A DNA stretch of 23,732 nt from JBJXGF01 sp046153015 (GTDB taxonomy: Bacteria; Actinomycetota; Acidimicrobiia; Acidimicrobiales; CAIXPF01): assembly GCA_046153015.1 (NCBI GenBank), contig JBJXGF010000071.1, forward strand, positions 1-23,732, written 5' to 3'. The notes below the pieces were generated by a model, which saw only the letters and a list, made by a program, of their open reading frames with translations, made no database searches and was not told where the DNA came from. Position numbers and translations under genes: made by a program. This document shows, piece by piece, positions 14,089-20,921 of the stretch. Numbering within the stretch: position 1 is the first letter of the stretch; every line of letters starts with the position of its first letter.

Positions 14089-15185
14089 TCAGCCCGCAGC
14101 GGCGGAGAGGGCGGCGACGACGAGCATCACGGCGGGGACCACCACGATCGCGGCCAGTGCGGCCAGGGCCAACAGCGCGCCGGCCGCGCCGAGGGCTTCC
14201 CTCACCTGGCCGGAGCGCGCGGTGAAGGTGAGGGACTGCGCCGCCCAGCGCACCCGCACCCACCACCAGCGCAGCGGATGGCGCAGCAGCTCCCGGCGGG
14301 CCGCCCGCCGGCTCGTGCGCAGCGCCTCGCGCACCCCCTCGGGCAGGGCGCGATGGCGCCGGCGCCGGGCGGCGAACACGAACGGCGCCAGCACCACGGC
14401 GAGCGGGAACGTGAAACGGATGAGCAGCGGCAGCGTGACCCACCGCCACGCCTTGGACAGCGGGTCGGCCGGCGCCCGCACCTGCAGCCGCGCCGCGTCG
14501 AGGGCGTTCTCCCGGTAGGCCGGCTCGTGGGGCGCGTCGCCGACAGCCGAGCGGAACAGCTCGGCCGCCTCCTCGGCCCGGCCGGCCTGGAGGAGGGCGA
14601 CGCCGAGGGCGTCCTCGCGCCCACGTCGCCCGGGTCGAGCGCCAACGCCTTGCGCAGGATCGCCTCGCCCTCGGCCAGCCGCCCGCCGGCCACGTTGATC
14701 TCGCCGAGACGGCGCCGCCAGCCGGCGCCCTGGGGATCGAGGATCACCGCGGTCTCCGCCGCCGAGCGGGCCTCGGCCAGGCGACCGCGGCGGGCCAGCG
14801 CGGCGGCGAGCGCGTCGTGCGCGGCGGGCACGTCGGGAGCGAGGCGGACCACCTCCTGGGCGGCGGCGACGGCGCGTTTGTCGCCGGCCGCGCCCAGGAA
14901 ATAGGCCCGCAGCAGGCGGCCGCTCAGGTTGTCCGGCGCCGCGGCCAGCGCACGCTCGATGGCGGCCAGCGCCTCGGGCAGGCGGCCGAGGCAGCCGAGC
15001 GCCGCGGCCTGCTCGTAGCGGGGCTGGAAGCCCGTGGGGTCGGCGGCGAGCGCCTGGTTGGCGGCGGCCAGCGCGTCGTGGTGGCGGCCGAGGTCGCGCA
15101 GCGCCCGGGCCCGGGCGCAGGCGAGGGCCGCCGGGTCGAGGGGCGGACGAGTCACGGGCGGGGAGGTCGGCGGCGCCTCGGCCAT
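14089..15185 (-). pseudogene. TPR-repeat membrane protein, broken by a one-base frameshift
   Basis: ATG 15185 is preceded by GAGGT 7 nt upstream, which overlaps the stop of the AAA+ gene. The N-terminal part carries about five to six TPR units (for example GRHHDALAAANQALAADP, GRLPEALAAIERALAAAP, GRLAEGEAILRKALALDP). Near 14616-14621 the frame changes: after LDPGDVGA the sensible protein continues one frame over with EDALGVALLQAGRAEEAAEL. It continues to two hydrophobic helices (LLIRFTFPLAVVLAPFVFA and the alanine/valine-rich C-terminus) and a TGA at 14089. Adding one base restores about 365 residues. The protein would be a C-terminally anchored TPR scaffold partnering the ATPase. Real mutation or assembly error cannot be told apart. 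Confidence 0.75.
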
Positions 15186-15195
15186 GGCCGCGACC

Positions 15196-16440
15196 TCAGC
15201 GGCGGCGCCGGCGAGGGCGCAGGTAGTCCAGCAGCGCGCGGTACTCCTCGCCGTCGCCGGCGAACTGGGCGTAGTTCTCGGCCGTGTCGAACCACGTGCC
15301 GATGGAGGGCCGCACCTCGCCCAGCGCCCGTCGCAGATCGTGGTTGCCGAGCGGGCGCAGCGAACCGGACGCCAGCGACGCGGCCAGGGCGTGCTCGACG
15401 GCGGTGTCGCACAGGTGCACGAGATCGGCGCCGGAGAAGCCGTCGGTGCGCGCCGCGAGGCCGCCGAGGTCGAGGTCGGCGGCGACCGGGCGACCGCGCA
15501 GCGCCGACTCCAGCAGCGCACGCCGGGCCGGCTCGTCGGGCGGCAGCACCAGCAGGGTCCGGTCGAAACGGCCCGGGCGGCGCAGCGCCACGTCGACATC
15601 CCACGGATGGTTGGTGGCGCCCAGCACGAACAGGCCCTCGTTGTCGGCGTCGACCCCGTCGAGCTCGGTGAGGAGCTGGGCCACCACGTTGCGAAGCCCG
15701 CCGGCGTGGCGCAGGTGACCGCGCTTCTGGCCGACGGCGTCGAGCTCGTCGAGGAAGAGCACGCAGGGTCGGTGCCGGCGGGCGGCCTCGAAGAGGTCGT
15801 GCAGGTTGCGCTCGCTCTGGCCCAGGTACTGGTCGAGCACGTCGGCCAGCCCGATCGAGACGAACGCCGCGCCCAGCTCGCCGGCCAGCGCCCGGGCGAG
15901 GAAGGTCTTCCCGCAGCCCGGCGGCCCCCAGAGCAGCATCCCGCCCCGCAGCGAGGCCCGGAAGGCGGCGGCCAGCTCCGGGTTGCGCAGCGGGCCGAGG
16001 AAGGCCAGCTCGAGGCGGGCCTTCACCTCGGCCATGCCGGCCACGTCGGCCAGGCGCAGCACTGGCCGCTGCACGTCGGCCCACTCGTCGCCGAGCTCGG
16101 ACGGGCCGGCGGGGTCGGCGAAGACGGCCACCCGCTCGCTCGGGGGCGGCGGGGCGGCCCTCGCCCTCGGCCCGGGCGCTGCGCCGAGCGCAGCCAGCAG
16201 GCGCCCGTAGTCGGCCGCCGCCTGATCCTCGCCGCACAGCTCGGCGGCGAGCGCGGCCAGCGCCAGCGCCGTGGTGTTGGTCGGTTCGGCGGCCAGCACG
16301 GCCCGCGAGTGGTCGAGCGCGGCGTCGGCCCGGCCCGCCTCCACCAACAGCTCGGCCAGGTGGACGCGCAGCGCCGGGTTTGCCGGGTCGGCGGCCACGG
16401 CCGCCTCCAGGGCGGCGATCACGCTGGGGTCGACGCTCAT
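15196..16440 (-). CDS. TPR-AAA+ ATPase (FtsH/CDC48/Vps4-like module)
   Basis: 414 residues. Residues 5-90 form TPR-like helices (LEAAVAADPANPALRVHLAELL, ALDHSRAVLAAEP). A proline-rich linker (about 91-102) follows. The AAA+ module has Walker A GPPGCGKT (172-179), Walker B VLFLDELDA (227-235), sensor ATNHPWD and arginine fingers in RRPGRFDR (287-294). The C-terminus, RPSIGTWFDTAENYAQF then EYRALLDYLR, follows the alpha-helical lid and ends RRRRR. Such ATPases assemble as hexamers and remodel proteins; no protease domain is present. It is coupled to the TPR membrane protein downstream (ATG 10 nt past the stop), implying a membrane-recruited remodelling complex. Function unknown. Confidence 0.88.
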   Translation of the reverse strand: MSVDPSVIAALEAAVAADPANPALRVHLAELLVEAGRADAALDHSRAVLAAEPTNTTALALAALAAELCGEDQAAADYGRLLAALGAAPGPRARAAPPPPSERVAVFADPAGPSELGDEWADVQRPVLRLADVAGMAEVKARLELAFLGPLRNPELAAAFRASLRGGMLLWGPPGCGKTFLARALAGELGAAFVSIGLADVLDQYLGQSERNLHDLFEAARRHRPCVLFLDELDAVGQKRGHLRHAGGLRNVVAQLLTELDGVDADNEGLFVLGATNHPWDVDVALRRPGRFDRTLLVLPPDEPARRALLESALRGRPVAADLDLGGLAARTDGFSGADLVHLCDTAVEHALAASLASGSLRPLGNHDLRRALGEVRPSIGTWFDTAENYAQFAGDGEEYRALLDYLRPRRRRR

Positions 16441-16501
16441 CGGCCCCAGTGTGAAAGCGCCGCCCGCACCGCACGTAGGGGATATGCCTAGTCGGATCCC
16501 C

Positions 16502-16588
16502 CGGCCTCGCTGCGCTCGGCCGTCAGAAGATCTTGTAGCCGGATTGGTAGCGCTCGCCCGGCCGTACGGCCTCGCCGCGCTCGGCCGT
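16502..16588. repeat. REP-like repeat pair (GGCCTCGC[T/C]GCGCTCGGCC)
   Basis: A 22-bp element at 16502-16523 recurs at 16567-16588 with a single mismatch, period 65 bp. The core resembles the GCCGAGCGCAGCGAGGC-type intergenic elements common in high-GC actinobacteria. It lies next to the duplicated gene end described separately. Confidence 0.55.
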
Positions 16589-16651
16589 ACTCGCCCTGGG
16601 GGCTGCGCCCCCAGACATCAACGTCAGAAAATCTTGTAGCCCGATTGGTAG
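16521..16651. repeat. Duplicated 3' end of the metallo-beta-lactamase-fold gene
   Basis: The 30 bases at 16622-16651, which encode the last residues YQSGYKIF and the stop of the gene on the minus strand, are repeated at 16521-16550 with 28 of 30 identities (period 101 bp). The outer copy also reads YQSGYKIF-stop. Amino acids are conserved although two bases differ. Confidence 0.8.
16596..16614. terminator. Stem-loop CTGGGGG-CTGCG-CCCCCAG
   Basis: A perfect 7-bp stem with a 5-nt loop, 10 bp past the stop of the metallo-beta-lactamase-fold gene and between the two copies of its duplicated end. No U-tract follows, as is usual for GC-rich actinobacterial terminators. Confidence 0.45.
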
Positions 16652-17508
16652 GGCATCTCGACCAGCTCGGCGTAGTCGGCGCGCCGCTCCAGAGCCGAGC
16701 GGATCGGCCCCACGTCGATGGCGTCGGCGAAGCCGGGCAGCCAGGCGTCGTGGTGGCCGAGCGTGACCCGCCGGGGCCGCAGCAGCTCGACCTGGCGGGC
16801 CAGGAACTCGGCGAGGCTGCCCTGGATCGGCTCGCCGTCGATGTTGCCCCGGCCGGCGGCGGCGAGGATGGCGAAATCGGGCCGGAGGTCGCGCAAGATG
16901 CCGGTCCAGTGGCCCGAGGTGTCCTGGAACAGGATCGACCCCTCCGGCGTCTCGAACAGGTAGACGAGCGCCCCGCCGTCGCCGCGGTCCCCCTGCCAGC
17001 TCTCCTTCAGGTGGTCCTTCGCTTCCCGGCTCATGGTGGAGAAGAACTCCATCAGCTCCTTGAACCGAGCCCGCTGCTCCTGCCAGGTGACGCCCAGGTC
17101 GCCGATGCAGACCTGGTCGGCCGGGGGCATCTTCTGGTGGCTCCACACGCACGAGTGCTGGCTCGGGAAGACCCGCACCGTGACCCGCTCCGAGAGCCGG
17201 ACCCGCTCGCCGCCGGCCACCGGGATGAGCTGGCGGTCGGGCACGCCGGCCTCGGCCATGATGCGGATCGACTCGTAGGAGCCGATCACCGCGGCGCCGG
17301 TCTGCTTGGCGATGCGCTCCGCGCCCCACAGGTGGTCGAAATGGGAGTGGCCGACCACCACGAACTCGGCCCGCTCCACCTGCGCGGTGGTGAGCCCGGT
17401 CGGCGGGGCGGAGGGAACCCGGTCGATGTAGGCGTCGCAGTACACCACCAGGTCGTCCAGCGTGAGCCGGAAGGTGGCGCAGCCCAGCCAGTCGAGCGTT
17501 GCAGCCAT
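16624..17508 (-). CDS. Metallo-beta-lactamase-fold (UlaG-like) hydrolase
   Basis: 294 residues. The metal motif HxHxDH is present as GHSHFDH (His54, His56, Asp58, His59), with SQHSCVWSH, a later QDTSGHW and LGHHDAWLPG supplying further ligands. The start LDWLGCATFRLTLDDLVVYCDAYID is typical of the lactamase_B_2/UlaG-like group, often lactonases or phosphodiesterases. Substrate unknown. ATG 17508 has GGAGG 7 nt upstream, and that site overlaps the stop of the SDR gene 4 bp away, so translation is coupled. The pair may oxidise an alcohol and open or hydrolyse the product (inference). Confidence 0.87.
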   Translation of the reverse strand: MAATLDWLGCATFRLTLDDLVVYCDAYIDRVPSAPPTGLTTAQVERAEFVVVGHSHFDHLWGAERIAKQTGAAVIGSYESIRIMAEAGVPDRQLIPVAGGERVRLSERVTVRVFPSQHSCVWSHQKMPPADQVCIGDLGVTWQEQRARFKELMEFFSTMSREAKDHLKESWQGDRGDGGALVYLFETPEGSILFQDTSGHWTGILRDLRPDFAILAAAGRGNIDGEPIQGSLAEFLARQVELLRPRRVTLGHHDAWLPGFADAIDVGPIRSALERRADYAELVEMPYQSGYKIF

Positions 17509-17512
17509 CGTG

Positions 17513-18343
17513 CTACCTCCCCGGCGGCCGGTAGAGCTTGATCGGGCCTTCGGCGGTCATCTGCCGGGGCTGGCGGGCCCAGGGCCGCCCGGCGGCGAAG
17601 CCGCCGTCGACGAGCTGCGCGGTGCCGGTGATGAACGTCGACTCGTCGGACGCGAGGAACAGCGCGTAGTTGGCGATGTCGTCGGGCTCCCCGATGCGTC
17701 CGATCGGCTGGTACGGGCCGAGCTTGTCCTGCGCCTTGGCGAGGCCCCGTTCGCTCACGTCCTTGCCGCCGAAGGCCAGCGGCGTGGCGATGACCCCGGG
17801 GCAGATGGCGTTGACCCGCACCCCCGCCGCGCCCAGCTCGAGCGCGGTGGACTTGGTGAGATGGATCACCGCCGCCTTCGCCACGGCGTACAGGTGCGGG
17901 GTCTCGCCCGCCTGAACCCCGGCGGCCGACGCGGTGTTGATGATCGAACCCGACCGCTGCCGCTTCATCACCGGCGCGGCGTGCTTGATGCCGAGGAACA
18001 CGCCCTTCAGCAGCACGTCCATCGTGATGTCGAAGTCCTCGACCGAGATCGTCTCGATCGGGCCCCGGGCGCCGCCGAAGCCGGCGTTGTTGAACATCAC
18101 GTCGAGCCGGCCCCAGCGGTCGACCGCCTCGGCGACCGCGGCGGCCACATCGGCCTCCTGGGTGACGTCGACCCGGGCGAACGCACCGCCGATCTCCTCG
18201 GCCAGCGCCGCGCCTTTGTCCTCCTGGAGGTCGGCGATCAGCACCTTCGCCCCCTCGGCGGCGAAGCGCCGTGCGGTGGCGGCGCCCATGCCGCTCGCCG
18301 CGCCGGTTATCACCGCCGCCTTGCCCGCCAGCCGATCGGCCAT
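17513..18343 (-). CDS. Short-chain dehydrogenase/reductase (classical SDR, NAD-type)
   Basis: 276 residues. Cofactor motif TGAASGMG (13-20), NNAG (85-88), catalytic Ser139 in NTASAAG, and Tyr152/Lys156 in YAVAKAA. Asp38 at the end of the second strand (VLIADL) points to NAD(H) rather than NADP(H). C-terminal ICPGVIATPLA and ITGTAQLVDGGF complete the family pattern. The last 25 residues (RPWARQPRQ onward) extend beyond the usual end. ATG 18343 has a purine-rich AGGGGAGG close upstream. It is divergent from the SnoaL/thiolase-like operon and upstream of the metallo-beta-lactamase-fold gene; an alcohol dehydrogenase role in the same pathway is likely. Confidence 0.92.
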   Translation of the reverse strand: MADRLAGKAAVITGAASGMGAATARRFAAEGAKVLIADLQEDKGAALAEEIGGAFARVDVTQEADVAAAVAEAVDRWGRLDVMFNNAGFGGARGPIETISVEDFDITMDVLLKGVFLGIKHAAPVMKRQRSGSIINTASAAGVQAGETPHLYAVAKAAVIHLTKSTALELGAAGVRVNAICPGVIATPLAFGGKDVSERGLAKAQDKLGPYQPIGRIGEPDDIANYALFLASDESTFITGTAQLVDGGFAAGRPWARQPRQMTAEGPIKLYRPPGR

Positions 18344-18364
18344 CGCCCTCCCCTACTCGCGCTT

Positions 18365-18394
18365 GGCCCCGGTGCAGGCCCCGGGGCCTACTAT
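18365..18394 (+). promoter_or_regulatory. Dyad abutting the -10 box of the SnoaL/thiolase-like operon
   Basis: Arms GGCCCCGG (18365-18372) and CCGGGGCC (18381-18388) form an 8-bp inverted repeat. The second arm is also half of a perfect 12-bp palindrome, GGCCCCGGGGCC (18377-18388). TACTAT (18389-18394) follows directly and is a good -10 box for the plus-strand operon, with a leader of about 20 nt carrying GAGGGGG before GTG 18421. The position suits a repressor site controlling both divergent operons. Confidence 0.5.
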
Positions 18395-18420
18395 CCCATG
18401 ATCCGAACCGAGGGGGCGCG

Positions 18421-18960
18421 GTGTCAGACCGGGATCATCTGCAAACGCTGCTCGACCGGGCGGCGATCAGCGACGTGCTGCACGTCTACGCCACCGGGCT
18501 CGACGCGCAGGACTGGGCGCTGTGGCGCTCGGCCTTCGTCGAGCGGATCGTGTTCGACTTGAGCTCGGTGACCGGCAAGGCCCCGGTGGAGACCGCCGTG
18601 GAGCAGCAGGTGGAGTTCGTCCGTACGCAGTTCGCCGGGTTCGACGCCACCCAGCACATGATCACCAACCATCGCCACACGATCGAAGGCGACCGGGCCC
18701 GGGTCGTCGCCCACATGCGGGCCGAGCACTGGGTCACCTTCGACGAGGACGACCTGGTCCGCCTCGACCAGCGCGGCGACGGCCCGGCCGGCGGAGACCG
18801 GTATTCGATGTTCGGCTACTACGACGACAAGCTCGTGCGCACCGCCGAGGGCTGGAAGCTGGTCGCGGTGCAGCTCAAGCTCACCCGCACAGAAGGGAAC
18901 CCGCACGTGATGAGCTACGCCTGGCGGAAGGGCAAGCGTCGCCTGGGGACCGGCGCCTGA
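18421..18960 (+). CDS. SnoaL-like (NTF2-fold) protein
   Basis: 179 residues of the SnoaL_4-type cone fold: DRAAISDVLHVYATGLDAQDWALWRSAF, then MITNHRHTIEGDRARVVAHMRAEHW, and a C-terminal VRTAEGWKLVAVQLKLTRTEGN. The fold binds small hydrophobic ligands and serves as isomerase, hydroxylase, cyclase or dehydratase in different pathways. In catabolic clusters it often acts on steroid- or terpene-like intermediates. GTG 18421 has GAGGGGG 4 nt upstream. The stop overlaps the thiolase-like start (TGATG), so they are translated together. Specific reaction unknown. Confidence 0.85.
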   Translation: MSDRDHLQTLLDRAAISDVLHVYATGLDAQDWALWRSAFVERIVFDLSSVTGKAPVETAVEQQVEFVRTQFAGFDATQHMITNHRHTIEGDRARVVAHMRAEHWVTFDEDDLVRLDQRGDGPAGGDRYSMFGYYDDKLVRTAEGWKLVAVQLKLTRTEGNPHVMSYAWRKGKRRLGTGA

Positions 18961-20147
18961 TGGGCGTGCTCGGCTCCGCCCGCGCCAAGGCGGTCATCGC
19001 CGGCGCCGCCGACGACGTGACCCCCTCCGGCGAGCTCGAGGGCAGCCACCGCGCCATCGAGATGCGCATGATCAAGGCCGCCCTCGACGACGCCGGCCTG
19101 TCGATCAGCGACGTCGACGGCTTCGCCACCTGTTTCGGCACCAGCTTCTTCCCGTCGATGGACCTCGCCGAGTACCTCGGCGTGACCCCCCGCTGGACCG
19201 ACACCACCCAGACGGGCGGCTCGGCCTTCGAGGTGCACGTGGAGCACGCCGCCGCGGCGATCGCCGCCGGCCTGTGCGACGTGGTGGTGGTGACCTACCT
19301 GCAGACCCCGCGTTCGGCCCGCAAGCGGGGCAAGCGCGGCTTCGGCGGCGGGGGCGGCGGCGGGCGCGGCCCGATGCACGAGTGGGAGGCCGCGTACGGC
19401 GGGATGATGCCCCCCTCGGCCTACGCCCTGGCCGCGCAAAGGCACATGCACGAGTTCGGGACCACCTCCGAGCAGCTCGCCCAGATCGCGGTGTCGACCC
19501 GGGAATGGGCGCAGCTCAACCCCCGGGCCCGGTACCAGGAGCCGCTCACGATCGACGAGGTGCTCTCCTCGCGGATGGTGTCCTCGCCGTTGCACAGCCT
19601 CGACTGCTGCCTCATAACCGACGGCGCCGGCTGCGTGGTGCTCACCAGCGCCGAGCGGGCGAAGGACCTGCGCAAGCCGCCGGCCTACATCCTGGGCGTG
19701 GGCACCTCGCACACCCACTCGATGATCTCGGCGATGCCGGACTTCACCCGCACCGCCGGCGCGGTGTCGGGGCCCCAGGCGTTCACCATGGCCGGCGTCA
19801 CCCCGGCCGAGGTCGACGTGCTGCAGAGCTACGACAGCTTCACGATCACCGTGCTGCTCGCGTTGGAGGACCTCGGCTTCGTGAAGAAGGGCGAAGGCGG
19901 CCCGTTCGCGGCCAGCGGCGCCCTCGGCCCGGGCGGCTCGCTGCCCACCAACACCAACGGCGGCGGCCTCTCGTACTGTCACCCGGGCATGTACGGCATG
20001 TTTCTGCTGGTGGAGGCGGTGCGTCAGCTGCGGGGCGAGGCCGGGCCCCGCCAAGTGGACGGCGCGCAGCTCGCGGTGGCGCACGGCTGCGGGGGCGTGC
20101 TGTCGTCCACGTCGACGGTGGTGCTGGGCACGGAGGCGACGGTATGA
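18960..20147 (+). CDS. Thiolase-like lipid-transfer (Ltp2/SCP2-type) protein
   Basis: 395 residues with the thiolase fold. Seen: KAALDDAGLSISDVDGFATCF, a central TSEQLAQIAVSTREWAQLNP, SPLHSLDCCLITDGAGCVVL, DVLQSYDSFTITVLLALEDLG, NTNGGGLSYCHPGMYG and AVAHGCGGVLSSTSTV. Where degradative thiolases carry the nucleophilic Cys, this has TGGSAFE, so ordinary thiolysis is unlikely; the HP histidine is kept. Such Ltp2-like proteins pair with DUF35 proteins and act as aldolases, cleaving beta-hydroxyacyl-CoAs in steroid side-chain degradation. A seven-glycine run (129-135) sits in a surface insertion. It overlaps the DUF35 gene by 4 nt. The aldolase role here is inference from family and context. Confidence 0.88.
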   Translation: MGVLGSARAKAVIAGAADDVTPSGELEGSHRAIEMRMIKAALDDAGLSISDVDGFATCFGTSFFPSMDLAEYLGVTPRWTDTTQTGGSAFEVHVEHAAAAIAAGLCDVVVVTYLQTPRSARKRGKRGFGGGGGGGRGPMHEWEAAYGGMMPPSAYALAAQRHMHEFGTTSEQLAQIAVSTREWAQLNPRARYQEPLTIDEVLSSRMVSSPLHSLDCCLITDGAGCVVLTSAERAKDLRKPPAYILGVGTSHTHSMISAMPDFTRTAGAVSGPQAFTMAGVTPAEVDVLQSYDSFTITVLLALEDLGFVKKGEGGPFAASGALGPGGSLPTNTNGGGLSYCHPGMYGMFLLVEAVRQLRGEAGPRQVDGAQLAVAHGCGGVLSSTSTVVLGTEATV

Positions 20148-20563
20148 GCGAGCAGGGCTGGACCCGTTACCCCCCGCCGGAGAGCGAGGAGGCCGAACCG
20201 TTCTGGGAGGCCACCCGCGAAGGCCGGCTGATCTGCCAGTGGTGCGACGACTGCGCCGCCCCGGTGCACTACCCGCGGGCGGTGTGCCCCCGCTGCCTCG
20301 GCGAGAAGCTGTCGTGGAAGCCGCTGACCGGCGCCGGCGAGGTGTACACCTTCACCGTGCTGCCGAGCGCGGCGCAGAAGGGACTGGCCGCGTTCGCGCC
20401 CTACGTGGTGGCCCTGGTGGACCTCGACGGCGGACCCCGGTTCTACAGCAACGTGGTGGGCTGCGACCCCGACGAGGTGCGCATCGGCATGAGGGTCGAG
20501 CTCACCTGGGAGGAGCTGGAGGACGGTCGCCAGCTCCCGCTGTTCAGACCGGCCGCCGGGTAG
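20144..20563 (+). CDS. DUF35 zinc-ribbon/OB-fold CoA-binding protein
   Basis: 139 residues. A helical N-terminus (EAEPFWEATREGRLI) is followed by a rubredoxin-like zinc ribbon with Cys34-x2-Cys37 and Cys48-x2-Cys51 (VCPRC), plus an extra Cys31. An OB-fold follows (GEVYTFTVLPSAAQKGLAAF, VVALVDLDGGPRFYSNVVG, IGMRVELTWEEL). DUF35 proteins dock onto thiolase-like enzymes such as Ltp2 and bind the acyl-CoA. The ATGA overlap with the thiolase-like gene suggests a 1:1 complex. Unlike ChsH2 of steroid degraders, no MaoC domain is fused. Confidence 0.9.
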   Translation: MSEQGWTRYPPPESEEAEPFWEATREGRLICQWCDDCAAPVHYPRAVCPRCLGEKLSWKPLTGAGEVYTFTVLPSAAQKGLAAFAPYVVALVDLDGGPRFYSNVVGCDPDEVRIGMRVELTWEELEDGRQLPLFRPAAG

Positions 20564-20593
20564 TCTCGGTCGATGAAGCGCGGGCGCCCATGA
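20561..20593 (+). promoter_or_regulatory. Possible leaderless mini-ORF (MKRGRP) leading into the ferredoxin gene
   Basis: TAGTCT (20561-20566), which includes the DUF35 stop, lies 6 nt before ATG 20573. That ATG opens a 6-codon frame, MKRGRP, whose TGA (20591-20593) overlaps the ferredoxin ATG as ATGA. A leaderless ribosome on the mini-ORF could reinitiate on the ferredoxin gene, which has no Shine-Dalgarno sequence of its own. The sequence is seen; the mechanism is inferred. Confidence 0.3.
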
Positions 20594-20886
20594 AGGTGTG
20601 GATCGACCAGGATCTCTGCACGGGCGACGGGCTCTGCACCGACCACTGCCCCGAGGTGTTCACGATCCTCGAGGACGGCATCGCCTACGTGAAGGAGCTC
20701 GGCGAGGTGCTGAACGACCCGGGCGGGTCGCGCTCGCGGGCGCGGGTACCGGGCAAGTTCGAGCAGGTGGTCGTGGAATCGGCGGAGGAATGCCCCGGGG
20801 AGTGCATCTTCGTCGAGATCGAAGCGGCCCCGGTGATCGACCTGCGAGCCCAGCCCGACCCTGCGGAGATCCGCCGCCCCGCCTGA
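20590..20886 (+). CDS. Single-cluster ferredoxin ([3Fe-4S] or Asp-ligated [4Fe-4S])
   Basis: 98 residues. The cluster motif is C10-TGDGL-C16-TDH-C20-P, with the last ligand in ECPGEC (Cys68 or Cys72). Position 13 is Asp rather than Cys, so the cluster is [3Fe-4S], or [4Fe-4S] with an Asp ligand. This type commonly feeds electrons to cytochrome P450s or other oxygenases in actinobacteria. A loop of about 25 residues (GGSRSRARVPGK) between the halves is longer than in typical 65-residue ferredoxins. It lies 26 nt after the DUF35 gene, probably in the same operon. No P450 lies in the window. Confidence 0.9.
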   Translation: MKVWIDQDLCTGDGLCTDHCPEVFTILEDGIAYVKELGEVLNDPGGSRSRARVPGKFEQVVVESAEECPGECIFVEIEAAPVIDLRAQPDPAEIRRPA

Positions 20887-20902
20887 CGGGACGCCGCAGG
20901 TG

Positions 20903-20917
20903 CGGGCGCCCCGCCCG
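20903..20917. terminator. Stem-loop CGGGCG-CCC-CGCCCG between convergent genes
   Basis: A 6-bp GC stem with a 3-nt loop lies in the 35-bp gap between the ferredoxin stop and the convergent DUF937 stop. It may end transcription in both directions; there is no U-tract. Confidence 0.35.
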
Positions 20918-20921
20918 AGGG

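Noticed and set aside
14202..15599. 465-codon minus-strand frame as one protein
   Set aside because: Its first third is the wrong frame of the AAA+ gene and its end is out of frame past the frameshift; only the middle (TPR part from 15185) is real.
15034..16491. 485-codon plus-strand frame antisense to the AAA+ ATPase
   Set aside because: The opposite strand encodes an AAA+ protein with all catalytic motifs; this frame has none.
16523..17329. Alternative minus-strand frame ending in YQSGYKIF
   Set aside because: It is out of frame with the metallo-beta-lactamase-fold gene except for the duplicated tail; it is explained by the 101-bp repeat, not by a second gene.
19342..19363. GGC/GGG tract as a CRISPR or regulatory repeat
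   Set aside because: It lies in frame within the thiolase-like gene and encodes a glycine run; there is no repeat-spacer pattern.
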